DNA of 64,000 bases from Hamadaea sp013361475 (GTDB lineage: Bacteria; Actinomycetota; Actinomycetes; Mycobacteriales; Micromonosporaceae): NCBI RefSeq assembly GCF_040654195.1, contig NZ_JBFAHM010000007.1, forward strand, positions 1 to 64,000, in the 5' to 3' direction. Below, piece after piece: positions 50,248 to 58,398 of this stretch. The position numbers and the translations under genes were made by a program. Under the pieces are notes generated by a model. That model saw only the letters and a list, made by a program, of their open reading frames with translations. It was not told the origin of the DNA and did no database searches. Each line of letters begins with the position of its first letter. Position 1 is the first letter of the stretch.

Positions 50248-51114
50248 ATGCCCGTCCCCGACCTGCCCGACGTCGTGCTCTGGTCCATCCCGGCGTTCAT
50301 CCTCCTGACCCTGCTCGAGGCGATCTCGTACCGGCTCCACCCGGACGACGACGAGCTGGGGTACGCCGCCAAGGACACTGCCACCAGCCTGTCCATGGGA
50401 TTGGGCAGCCTCGGCTTCGACCTGCTCTGGGGCATCGTCCCGGCGCTGGTCTACTCGGCGATCAACCTGGTGACGCCGCTCCACGTGCCGATCACCTGGC
50501 AATGGGTGCTGGTCTGCCTGCTCGCGCAGGACTTCTTCTACTACTGGTCGCACCGCAGCCACCACGTGATCCGCGTACTGTGGGCGTCGCACGTCGTGCA
50601 TCATTCGAGCCGCCGCTTCAACCTCTCCACCGCGCTCCGGCAGCCGTGGACCGGGTTCACCAGCTGGCTGTTCTACCTGCCGATGATCGCGCTGGGCGTA
50701 CACCCGGCGGTGCTGGCCTTCTGCAGCTCGGTGAACCTCGTCTACCAGTTCTGGATCCACACCGAGCGCATCGACAAGCTGCCCCGGCCGTTCGAGTTCC
50801 TCCTCAACACCCCGTCCCACCACCGGGTGCACCACGCGTCGCAGGGCGGCTACCTCGACCGGAACTTCGGCGGCATCCTGATCGTCTGGGACCGGCTGTT
50901 CGGCTCGTTCGCCCCGGAGACCGAACGGCCGATCTACGGGCTGACCAAGAACATCGGCACCCACAACCCGCTGCGCGTCGCCTTCCACGAGTACGCCTCG
51001 ATCGGCCGGGATCTGCGCGCCGCGCGTACCTGGCGGGAGCGGCTCGGCCGGATCTTCGCCGGTCCGGGCTGGGAGCCGGCGGCGCCCGCCGAGTCCGAGG
51101 GGGCCGGCAAGTGA
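50248..51114 (+). CDS. Fatty acid hydroxylase superfamily membrane protein, alkylglycerol-monooxygenase-like
   Basis: 288 aa with about four membrane segments and the eight-histidine di-iron set: HRSHH, HVVHHSSRRFNLSTALRQ and PSHHRVHHASQGGYLDRNFGG. The blocks NLSTALRQ, VYQFWIHTE, LNTPSHHRVHH and IVWDRLFGSF resemble animal alkylglycerol monooxygenase (AGMO/TMEM195) more closely than sterol desaturases, from recall. AGMO cleaves ether lipids with a tetrahydropterin cofactor. The stop overlaps the next start (GTGA) with a lysoplasmalogenase, which fits ether-lipid turnover. Usual automatic naming is sterol desaturase family protein. Confidence 0.82.
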   Translation: MPVPDLPDVVLWSIPAFILLTLLEAISYRLHPDDDELGYAAKDTATSLSMGLGSLGFDLLWGIVPALVYSAINLVTPLHVPITWQWVLVCLLAQDFFYYWSHRSHHVIRVLWASHVVHHSSRRFNLSTALRQPWTGFTSWLFYLPMIALGVHPAVLAFCSSVNLVYQFWIHTERIDKLPRPFEFLLNTPSHHRVHHASQGGYLDRNFGGILIVWDRLFGSFAPETERPIYGLTKNIGTHNPLRVAFHEYASIGRDLRAARTWRERLGRIFAGPGWEPAAPAESEGAGK

Positions 51115-51737
51115 TCCTCGCGCTGTACGCCGTCCTCGCGGTGACGCACATCGTCGTCTCCGCCTTCGACGTCACCTGGGCCGAATGGGCCACGAAACCG
51201 CTGCTCATGCCGTTGCTGGCGCTCTACGTCGTGCTTCGGAAGGGGCCGGGCCTCATCGTCGCCGCCCTGCTGCTGTCGGCGGCCGGGGACGTGGCCCTTC
51301 AGTTCGCCGAACCCGACTTCCTCTTCCTCGTCGGCATGGGATTCTTCGGGGCCGCGCACGTCTGCTACATCGCGTACTTCGTCCGGCACGGGCGTCGCCG
51401 CCTCAGTGTCCTCCCGGTCTATGTGCTGCTCTGGGTGGGCTTGATCGCGTGGTTGTGGCCCGATCTCGGCGCGCTGCGGATCCCCGTGGCCGCGTACTCT
51501 CTGTTGCTGTTCACCACTGGCGCGACCTCCGCCCGCCTCGGGTGGCGCGCGGGCCTCGGCGGCGCGTTCTTCGTCCTGTCCGACACGCTCATCGCGCTGG
51601 GCCTGGCCGATCACGAGCTGCCCGGCCCGGACATCTGGGTGATGGTCACCTATGCGTTAGCCCAGGTGCTGCTCGCGACGGCTGTCATCAGGGCGCGACA
51701 GTCGCACAAAGTGTCCGCTATGGACAACGCATCGTAA
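51111..51737 (+). CDS. YhhN/TMEM86 family lysoplasmalogenase
   Basis: 208 aa from a GTG overlapping the preceding stop. About eight short membrane segments. FDVTWAEWATKPLLMPLLAL, LLLSAAGDVALQF and GGAFFVLSDTLIALG are the family boxes (the acidic D in SAAGD and SD are conserved). Animal TMEM86 and characterised bacterial members hydrolyse the vinyl-ether bond of lysoplasmalogen. Paired by overlap with an AGMO-like oxygenase. Whether this organism makes ether lipids is unknown. Confidence 0.85.
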   Translation: MILALYAVLAVTHIVVSAFDVTWAEWATKPLLMPLLALYVVLRKGPGLIVAALLLSAAGDVALQFAEPDFLFLVGMGFFGAAHVCYIAYFVRHGRRRLSVLPVYVLLWVGLIAWLWPDLGALRIPVAAYSLLLFTTGATSARLGWRAGLGGAFFVLSDTLIALGLADHELPGPDIWVMVTYALAQVLLATAVIRARQSHKVSAMDNAS

Positions 51738-51752
51738 CCGTTAAATGACCGG

Positions 51753-53123
51753 ATGAGCCCGGCCCCCGGTTATCGCGACGCCCCCCTCACTCAGTTCCAC
51801 AACGAGCCCACCGATCCGGTCGAGGCGGAAGACTTCCTGCGGCGGCTGTACGCCGAACAACCGAAGCTCGGCGTGGACGCGCGACTCGTCGCCGCCCGCG
51901 TCGAGCAGGTACGCGAACAGATCGACGCCCTCGGCACGTACGCGCACACGCGGGTGGAGCTGATCTACGGGGCACGGATGGCCTGGCGCAACTCCAGCCG
52001 GTGCATCGGCCGGCTCTACTGGAACAGCCTGGTCGTCCGTGACCTCCGCGGCGTCACCGGGGTCGACGCCACCGCCGAGCAGCTCGTCCAGCACCTGGAG
52101 ATCGCCGCCGGACAGGGCAAGAACCGCGGCCGCCTCCGTCCGGTCATCTCGATCTTTCCGCAGGCCGTGCCGGGCCGGCCGCGAACCGTGCTGTGGAACG
52201 AGCAGCTGATCCGCTACGCGGGCTACCGCGACGGCATCGGCGACCCCCTGTACGCCGACTTCACCGAAGCGGTCACCGAGCTGGGCTGGAGGGGCAAGCA
52301 CAGCGCCTTCGACATTCTGCCGCTGGTGCTGCAGGAGCCCGGCCAGGAGCCGCACCTGTTCGAGTTGCCCGAGCAGGCGGTGCTCGAAGTGCCGCTGACC
52401 CATCCCGAGCTGGCCTGGTTCGCCGAGCTGGGCCTGCGCTGGCACGCGGTCCCGGCGATCAGCAACATGCGGCTGACCATCGGCGGCGTCCACTATCCGC
52501 TCGCGCCGTTCTCCGGCTGGTACATGGGCACCGAGATCGGCGCGCGCAACCTCGCCGACGCCGATCGCTACGACCAGCTCCCGGCCATCGCGGCTCGGCT
52601 GGGCCTCGACACCACCCGCGAGTCGAGCCTGTGGCGCGACCGCGCGCTGGTCGAGCTGAACCGGGCGGTGCTGTGGTCCTTCGAGCGGGCCGGCGTGAAG
52701 ATCGCCGACCATCACACGGAGTCACGGCACTTCCTGACCCACATCGCCAAGGAGGAGAAGGCCGGCCGGACGGTCCCGGCCGACTGGTCCTGGATCGTCC
52801 CGCCCCTGTCGGGCGGCGCGACCCCGGTCTTCCACCGGTATTACGCCGAGGCGGACCAGCGGCCCAACTTCTACCTCGACGAGAACGCCAAGGACTTGTC
52901 GCGCTGCCCCTTCCACGCCTCGGCCAGCGTCGCGGTCGCCACGTCCGTGACTGGGGCACTGCCCGCGCAACGCACTCGGGATCACCCGGCGGTACGCCCA
53001 GCGGCGCCGGCCGCCGACGAGACCACCCATGAGGTGCCCGTCGTCGCCGAGTCCCTGGCGTTGGGCGGCCCGGACGCCGGGCCGCTGCGCAAAGGCTGGC
53101 TGCGCGGGAACCGCAAGGCCTAG
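51753..53123 (+). CDS. nos: Bacterial nitric oxide synthase oxygenase domain protein
   Basis: 456 aa. ARMAWRNSSRCIGRLYW holds the heme-ligating Cys84, and SGWYMGTEIGARNL the arginine-binding Glu261; PNFYLDENAKDLSRCPFH closes the core at about 388. It oxidises L-arginine to citrulline and NO with heme and a tetrahydropterin or folate cofactor, using a separate reductase. Bacterial enzymes are about 360 residues; this has a Pro/Ala-rich tail of some 65 residues of unknown role. It starts 15 bp after the lysoplasmalogenase stop, so the three genes are probably one transcript. Confidence 0.93.
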   Translation: MSPAPGYRDAPLTQFHNEPTDPVEAEDFLRRLYAEQPKLGVDARLVAARVEQVREQIDALGTYAHTRVELIYGARMAWRNSSRCIGRLYWNSLVVRDLRGVTGVDATAEQLVQHLEIAAGQGKNRGRLRPVISIFPQAVPGRPRTVLWNEQLIRYAGYRDGIGDPLYADFTEAVTELGWRGKHSAFDILPLVLQEPGQEPHLFELPEQAVLEVPLTHPELAWFAELGLRWHAVPAISNMRLTIGGVHYPLAPFSGWYMGTEIGARNLADADRYDQLPAIAARLGLDTTRESSLWRDRALVELNRAVLWSFERAGVKIADHHTESRHFLTHIAKEEKAGRTVPADWSWIVPPLSGGATPVFHRYYAEADQRPNFYLDENAKDLSRCPFHASASVAVATSVTGALPAQRTRDHPAVRPAAPAADETTHEVPVVAESLALGGPDAGPLRKGWLRGNRKA

Positions 53124-53127
53124 GCGG

Positions 53128-53814
53128 CTAGGCGAGCTGGCCCTTCTCCTTGTTCTGCTGGACGCGGCTGATGAGGTCGTGGACCGGCTTGGTCCCGCTG
53201 CCCACGATCAGGCCGGTGATCAGCGAGTCGACCCACGCGGGGACGGCGTCCCACTGCGGGTTCTCGGCGATCATGTGCAGCAGGTAGAAGCCGCCGCTGG
53301 CCGACATCACGGTGGCCAGGCCGGTGGCCAGCCCCCAGGCGATGATGCCCTTGTCCGCCTTGGCCTGCTCCAGGTCTGCCTTCGCCTTGGCGGTGGCGGC
53401 CGTCGTGCCGGCGCCGTTCTCCATCGCGGCGAGCGCCCAGTCATAGCGGTGCTGCGCGGCGCGGCCCGGCAGCCACCGGGTGAACGGTTCGAGCACGCGC
53501 TCGACGGCGGCGGTCACCACGACGAGACCGGCGAAGATGGACCCCTCGCTGGTGGCGCGGAACGTGTTCACCGGGCCGTTCGCCCAGATCGCCCAGGCGG
53601 CGAGCAGGCCGCCGCCGACCAACGCCAATCCGACCCCGAACGCCCAGAGATGGGCCGGCATCGTCGGGACCGCCGCGGTCTCGGCGTCGCCGGGCGCCTG
53701 GGCCTGCTGCGGCGCGGCGTCCTTCGTGGAGGCCTGCTGCGGGATCGTGCCGGTACGCCGTACCACGGCCATTGTCGAACCAGCCTTCTGTCGTCCGTCT
53801 TGTTCAGCCATCAC
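53128..53814 (-). CDS. Membrane protein of unknown function
   Basis: 228 aa. A disordered Gln/Ala-rich N-terminus (1-50), then membrane segments at about 57-77, 92-110 and 157-180, and a basic tail RVQQNKEKGQLA. The Ala/Lys helical stretch 135-155 (TAATAKAKADLEQAKADK) may be a coiled coil. No family recognised. Convergent with nos, 4 bp apart. Confidence 0.6.
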   Translation of the reverse strand: MMAEQDGRQKAGSTMAVVRRTGTIPQQASTKDAAPQQAQAPGDAETAAVPTMPAHLWAFGVGLALVGGGLLAAWAIWANGPVNTFRATSEGSIFAGLVVVTAAVERVLEPFTRWLPGRAAQHRYDWALAAMENGAGTTAATAKAKADLEQAKADKGIIAWGLATGLATVMSASGGFYLLHMIAENPQWDAVPAWVDSLITGLIVGSGTKPVHDLISRVQQNKEKGQLA

Positions 53815-54044
53815 TCAGCGCGGCGAGCCTAATGCCCGACACCGACACTGCGGAAGCTCGCCGATTGTCGGGAACCCGGCGATCATCACCGTGAGTAATT
53901 CTTTCATCGCCATATTTACAAACCACGTGGAGATGAGCATCCTTCTGTTCAGCCGTCCTGGCCTACCGGCCCATGGGCGACTAACCCGGACGGACCGTGG
54001 CGAGGAAGCTCAGCCCCGGTCCGCCTGACCAAGGGAGGAAAACC

Positions 54045-55586
54045 TTGTCCATCCGCCGGATCACCCCCGTCTTGGGTGCCGCGGTCGCCGGGGTGGCGTT
54101 GTTCGCCGCCGCCTCGCCGGTCGCGCTCGCCGCCCCCGCGGCGCCCAGCCCGTTCAGCCGAGCCGTCGCGCAGCTCAAGAGCCACGCGGCCGCGGGCGCG
54201 GTCAGCGCCGGAGAGTCGTTCACGCTCCGGAACGTGCAGACCGACGCCGACGGCACCGAGCACGTCCGCGTCAACCGGTACTACCAAGGCCTGCCGGTCC
54301 TCGGCGGCGACACCGTCGTCCACCTCGGCAAGGGCAACTCGTGGAAGGGTGTGAGCCACGCGTTGCGCGGTGGACTGACGCTGTCCACGACGCCTTCGCT
54401 GTCCGCCGCCCAGGCTGCGACCGCCGCCCTGGGCGCCTCGCGGGCGGCGTCCCGCCGGGTCGACGGCTCGCAGCTCGTCGTCGACGCCGACGGGGCCGAC
54501 ACCGCCCTGGCGTACGAGGTGGTCGTCAGCGGAGTGGCCGCCGACAAGACGCCGAGCGAACTGCACGTCCTGGTCGACGCGAAGACGGGCGCTGTCCGTG
54601 ACTCGTGGGACGCCATCCAGACCGACGGTGTGGGCCACGGCTTCCACAACGGCGACGTCGCGGTGGGCACCGTCCTCAGCGGCGGCACCTACCAGCTCAA
54701 CGACTCCGCCCGGGGCGGTCACAAGACCTACGACCTGTTCGGCGCCACCTCCGGCACCGGCACGCTGGTCACCTCCAGCAGCAACGTCTTCGGCAACGGC
54801 ACGCTCAGCGACCGGAACTCCACGGCCGTCGACGCCCACTACGGCGCGGCGATGACCTGGGACTTCTACAAGAACACCTTCGGTCGCACCGGCATCCGCA
54901 ACGACGGCGTCGCGGCGTACAGCCGGGTCCACTACAGCAGCGGCTACACCAACGCCTTCTGGAGCGACTCCTGCTTCTGCATGACCTACGGTGACGGCGG
55001 AACCGGCTGGACCCCGCTGACCTCGCTCGACGTGGCCGGGCACGAGATGAGCCACGGCGTCACGAGCAACACCGCGGGCCTGCGGTACAGCGGCGAGTCG
55101 GGCGGCCTCAACGAGGCGACCAGCGACATCTTCGGCACCCTGGTCGAGTTCTACGCCAACAACGCCAACGACCCGGGCGACTACCTCATCGGCGAGGAGC
55201 TGCAGACCAGCGGCGCGCCGCTACGCTACATGGACAAGCCGTCGAAGGACGGGGCGTCGGCCGACTGCTGGTCCAGCTCGGTCAAGCGGCTCGACGTGCA
55301 CTACTCGTCGGGCGTGGCGAACCACTTCTTCTACCTGCTGGCCGTCGGCAGCGGCACCTCGTCGTGGGGCACCAGCCCGACGTGCAACGGTGCGACCGTC
55401 ACCGGCATCGGCAACGCCAAGGCCGGCGCGATCTGGTACCGCGCGCTGACCGTGTACATGACCTCGCGCACGGCGTACAGCGGCGCGCGGACGGCGACCC
55501 TCTCGGCCGCCGCCGACCTCTACGGCTCGGGTTCGACCGAGTACGCCACCGTCGCGGCCGCCTGGTCCGCGGTGAGCGTGTCGTAA
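54045..55586 (+). CDS. Secreted M4 family (thermolysin-like) metalloprotease
   Basis: 513 aa from a TTG at 54045 with AGGGAGG upstream; the open frame starts at 53997 without such a site. Sec signal (RITPVLGAAVAGVALFAAASPVALA), then an FTP/PepSY propeptide (VRVNRYYQGLPVLGGDTVVH). The catalytic domain has HEMSHGVT near 334 and GGLNEATSD about 23 residues on, giving the HExxH-E zinc site. The end is NAKAGAIWYRALTVYMTS. An extracellular neutral protease, self-processed by its propeptide. The 230-bp gap upstream is AT-rich near 53880-53945. Confidence 0.93.
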   Translation: MSIRRITPVLGAAVAGVALFAAASPVALAAPAAPSPFSRAVAQLKSHAAAGAVSAGESFTLRNVQTDADGTEHVRVNRYYQGLPVLGGDTVVHLGKGNSWKGVSHALRGGLTLSTTPSLSAAQAATAALGASRAASRRVDGSQLVVDADGADTALAYEVVVSGVAADKTPSELHVLVDAKTGAVRDSWDAIQTDGVGHGFHNGDVAVGTVLSGGTYQLNDSARGGHKTYDLFGATSGTGTLVTSSSNVFGNGTLSDRNSTAVDAHYGAAMTWDFYKNTFGRTGIRNDGVAAYSRVHYSSGYTNAFWSDSCFCMTYGDGGTGWTPLTSLDVAGHEMSHGVTSNTAGLRYSGESGGLNEATSDIFGTLVEFYANNANDPGDYLIGEELQTSGAPLRYMDKPSKDGASADCWSSSVKRLDVHYSSGVANHFFYLLAVGSGTSSWGTSPTCNGATVTGIGNAKAGAIWYRALTVYMTSRTAYSGARTATLSAAADLYGSGSTEYATVAAAWSAVSVS

Positions 55587-55600
55587 GTACGTTTCTCAAC

Positions 55601-55629
55601 GCGGCCCCCGGGGACTACCTGGGGGCCGC
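55601..55629. terminator. Terminator hairpin after the M4 protease gene
   Basis: GCGGCCCCC (55601-55609) and GGGGGCCGC (55621-55629) form a perfect 9-bp stem 15 bp after the stop. Confidence 0.7.
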
Positions 55630-55660
55630 ACCTGTCGGTGGCGTACGCCAGAATGACGCC

Positions 55661-56296
55661 GTGACCGAACGCCCCAAGATCGCGCCCGAGTCCGGCCATG
55701 GCCTGGAACGCGTCATCTTCTTCTCCGACGCCGTCATCGCCATCGCCTTGACGTTGCTGGCCATCGAGCTGCCCGTGCCGAGCGGTGAAGACTGGGTCCA
55801 CCAGCTCAAGGAGTACCTGGGCTCGGACTACGTGGCCTTCCTGATCAGCTTCGCCGTGATCGCCACGCTCTGGTTCAACCATCACCGGATGTTCCAGCAG
55901 ATCGCGCGGCTCACCTACGGCATGATCTGGCTCAACATCCTGGGCCTGTTCGCGATCGTCCTCATGCCGTTCGCCACCAAGGTCCTCACCGGGCTCGGCG
56001 ACCACCCGGCCGGGCCGGTCTTCTACGCCTGCGTCATGGTGCTGTGGGCCGTCGTCTGGATTCTGATGGCCCAGACCGCGACGCGTCAGCAGCTCTGGAG
56101 TGAGGACGCGCCCACGACGGCTCCGAGCAACATGGTCTTCGGCGCGTCCGCGCTGCTGGTCGCGTTCGGCCTGTCGATTCCGATCGCGTTCGCCGACCCG
56201 GACTGGGCGACGTTCTTCTGGATCAGCGCCTGGCCCATCTCCACCATCGGCATGCGGATCCGCCGAGGCCGGCAGGAGCGTGCGGCGGCTCAGTAG
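55661..56296 (+). CDS. TMEM175 family (DUF1211) potassium-channel-like protein
   Basis: 211 aa from a GTG. RVIFFSDAVIAIALTLLAIEL carries the FSD signature of the pore-lining first helix of TMEM175; about six membrane segments follow, including the LWFNHHRMFQQI block. Bacterial members form tetrameric K+-selective channels. The earlier open codons overlap the protease gene and are ignored. It is 38 bp upstream of the SPFH gene and may be in the same transcript. Confidence 0.87.
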   Translation: MTERPKIAPESGHGLERVIFFSDAVIAIALTLLAIELPVPSGEDWVHQLKEYLGSDYVAFLISFAVIATLWFNHHRMFQQIARLTYGMIWLNILGLFAIVLMPFATKVLTGLGDHPAGPVFYACVMVLWAVVWILMAQTATRQQLWSEDAPTTAPSNMVFGASALLVAFGLSIPIAFADPDWATFFWISAWPISTIGMRIRRGRQERAAAQ

Positions 56297-56334
56297 CATC
56301 ACTGCGCGCACCCCCTCATCCCGGAAGGGAAGTC

Positions 56335-57375
56335 ATGGCCGACATCTCCCGCAGGTTCTTTCTGCGGCACCTGCGCAGCACCCCGACCAACTGGGTCCGG
56401 CATCACGCCAAGGGCAAGGTGAAGCGGGAGGGCGTCGGGCTGTCGTTCTGGTACCGCCCGCTGACCGCGGTCCTCAGCGAGGTGCCGGTCGACGATCGGG
56501 AGCTGCCGCTGCTGTTCCACGCGCGAACCAGTGACTTCACCGACGTGACGGTGCAGGCGACGGTTACCTACCGGGTCGCCGAACCGGCGGTGGCCGCGTC
56601 CCGGCTCGACTTCTCGATCCATCCGCAGACCGGCGTGGCCGGCTCCCGGCCGCTGGACCAGGTGGCGACACTGCTCGCCGAGCTGGCCCAGCAGCCCGCG
56701 TTGGACCTGCTGGCCCGGCTGCCGCTGGCCGAGGCGCTGACCGCCGGCATCTCCCCCGTCCGCGAGGCGGTGTCGGCCGCGCTCGCCGACGACCCCCGGC
56801 TCGCCGACCTCGGAGTGGCGGTCGTGAGCGCCCGGGTCGTCGCCATCCGCCCGGAACCGGAGCTGGAGCGGGCGTTGCAGACGCCGACCCGGGAATCCGT
56901 GCAGGCCGAAGCCGATCGCGCCACGTATGCCCGCCGCGCGCAAGCAGTCGAGCAGGAGCGTGCGATCGCCGAGAACGAACTCCAGAACAAGATCGAGCTG
57001 GCTCGCCGGGAGCAGCAGCTCGTGGAGCAGCACGGCGCCAACTCCCGGCGGCAGGCCGAGTTGGACGCGGCCGCGCAGCTCGCCGCCGCCCAGGGCGCGG
57101 CCGAACGGGAGCGGGTGGCCGCGACCGCACAGGCCGAGCAGGAGAAGCTGCTCGCCGACGCCCGGGCCAACGCCGTACGCGTCGTCGGGCTGGCCGAGGC
57201 GGAGAAGGAGGCCGCCCGCGTCGGCGCCTATCGTGACCTGCCGCCCGGCGTACTGCAGTCGTTGACGCTGCGGGAGTTCGCCGGGCAGCTGCCCGACATC
57301 CAGTCGCTCACCGTCACTCCCGACGTCTTGACTCAGCTGCTCGCCAAGCTCTCGGGCGGCTCGGAGTCCCGATGA
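56335..57375 (+). CDS. SPFH (band 7) domain protein
   Basis: 346 aa. There is no membrane segment; residues 40-180 form an SPFH-like domain (DVTVQATVTYRVAEPAVAA...LGVAVVSARVVAI) and 195-300 a long Glu/Ala/Gln coiled coil (AEADRATYARRAQAVEQERA). Band 7 proteins assemble into rings or scaffolds at membranes; here membrane contact may need a partner. The end overlaps the NAD-kinase-like start by 4 bp (ATGA), which argues for a functional pair. Confidence 0.83.
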   Translation: MADISRRFFLRHLRSTPTNWVRHHAKGKVKREGVGLSFWYRPLTAVLSEVPVDDRELPLLFHARTSDFTDVTVQATVTYRVAEPAVAASRLDFSIHPQTGVAGSRPLDQVATLLAELAQQPALDLLARLPLAEALTAGISPVREAVSAALADDPRLADLGVAVVSARVVAIRPEPELERALQTPTRESVQAEADRATYARRAQAVEQERAIAENELQNKIELARREQQLVEQHGANSRRQAELDAAAQLAAAQGAAERERVAATAQAEQEKLLADARANAVRVVGLAEAEKEAARVGAYRDLPPGVLQSLTLREFAGQLPDIQSLTVTPDVLTQLLAKLSGGSESR

Positions 57376-58316
57376 GCTACGCCGGCGAACGCTTGCGTGA
57401 GCCGCCAGGAGTGCGGTCAGTCACGCTCGCTCCCCGGGTGGTGGTCGTCTCCCGGCGCAGCGAGCTGGCCGAACTCCTCGACCGCCACGGTACGCGCGGC
57501 GCGGCGGGCTACTTTCTACGCCAACGGGGCCGCAGTCTGGACGAGGTGCAGGCCCGCCACGACGCGCTGGAGGCGGCGCTGACCGAGGTGAGCGCCGCGA
57601 TCCCGGCCGACTGGCGACGCGGTGCGGTCGACCGCGCCGACCTGCCCCGGTTCCTGTTCAGCCCCGAGGACATCGTCGTGGCCGTCGGCCAGGACGGCTT
57701 GGTCGCCAACGTCGCCAAATACCTGTCCGGGCAGCCGGTCGTCGGCGTCGACCCCGAACCCGGCCGGAATCCCGGCGTACTGGTGCGGGTCACGGCCGAC
57801 GCCGCGTCCCGCCTGCTCCCGACGGTGGTCACCGGAACGGCCACTGTGGAGTCCCGGACGATGGCGGTCGCGATCCTCGACGACGGCCAGCGGCTGACCG
57901 GCCTGAACGAGATCTACTTCGGCCACGGCTCCCACCAGTCGGCCCGTTACGCGCTGTCCACACCAGAAGGTGGGCGGGAACGGCACTCGTCGTCCGGAGT
58001 CGTGGTCGGCACGGGCACCGGCGCGACCGGCTGGTGCGCCTCGATCGCCCGGGAGCGGTCCCGCCCGCCGGCCCTGCCCGGCCCCCAGGACCGGGAGCTG
58101 ACCTGGTTCGTCCGCGAGGCCTGGCCGTCACCCGCGACGGGGGTCGCCCTCACCGCCGGCTCGCTCGGCCCCGGCCAGCAGCTGGAACTGATCAGTGAGG
58201 GCGAACAGCTCGTCTGCTTCGCCGACGGCATCGAGACCGACCACCTCACCTTGACCTGGGGGCAGCGCGTCTCGATCGGCCTCGCCCAGCAGCACCTCAA
58301 CCTCGTCGTCGCCTGA
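57372..58316 (+). CDS. NAD-kinase-like protein
   Basis: 314 aa. IVVAVGQDGLVANVAKYL (101-118) is the GGDG-like motif with Gln in place of Gly, and GLNEIYFGHGSHQSARY echoes the NNE region. HSSSGVVVGTGTGATGW is the glycine-rich binding loop. NAD kinases phosphorylate NAD with ATP; this diverged member may use other diols. Residues 4-17 (AGERLREPPGVRSV) are encoded by a nested 42-bp repeat (57381-57422), so the extreme N-terminus has probably been altered by that unit. Overlaps the SPFH gene. Confidence 0.75.
   Translation: MSYAGERLREPPGVRSVTLAPRVVVVSRRSELAELLDRHGTRGAAGYFLRQRGRSLDEVQARHDALEAALTEVSAAIPADWRRGAVDRADLPRFLFSPEDIVVAVGQDGLVANVAKYLSGQPVVGVDPEPGRNPGVLVRVTADAASRLLPTVVTGTATVESRTMAVAILDDGQRLTGLNEIYFGHGSHQSARYALSTPEGGRERHSSSGVVVGTGTGATGWCASIARERSRPPALPGPQDRELTWFVREAWPSPATGVALTAGSLGPGQQLELISEGEQLVCFADGIETDHLTLTWGQRVSIGLAQQHLNLVVA
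57381..57422 (+). repeat. Nested ~42-bp unit, copy 3 (inside a coding region)
   Basis: 42 bp from GCCGGCGAACGCTTGCG to GCGGTCAGTC, six differences from copy 2. It is in frame with the NAD-kinase-like gene and encodes its residues 4-17. Confidence 0.75.
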
Positions 58317-58334
58317 GGCCTCAGGCGGTGCGAT

Positions 58335-58354
58335 CCGGATCCCTGATCCAGCGC
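58335..58354. repeat. Family A half-element, copy A5
   Basis: CCGGATCCCTGATCCAGCGC matches the right arm of family A; the left arm and the inner stem are absent. It lies between the converging NAD-kinase-like and glycosyltransferase genes, as do the complete copies. A decayed or truncated element. Confidence 0.65.
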
Positions 58355-58398
58355 TGACGGGGCGGCGCGGGTGGGGCCGCGAGCTGGGCGGGGTGCGG

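Noticed and set aside
53941..54030. Short ORF before the M4 protease (ATG near 53934)
   Set aside because: It lacks a good ribosome binding site and does not couple to the protease start.
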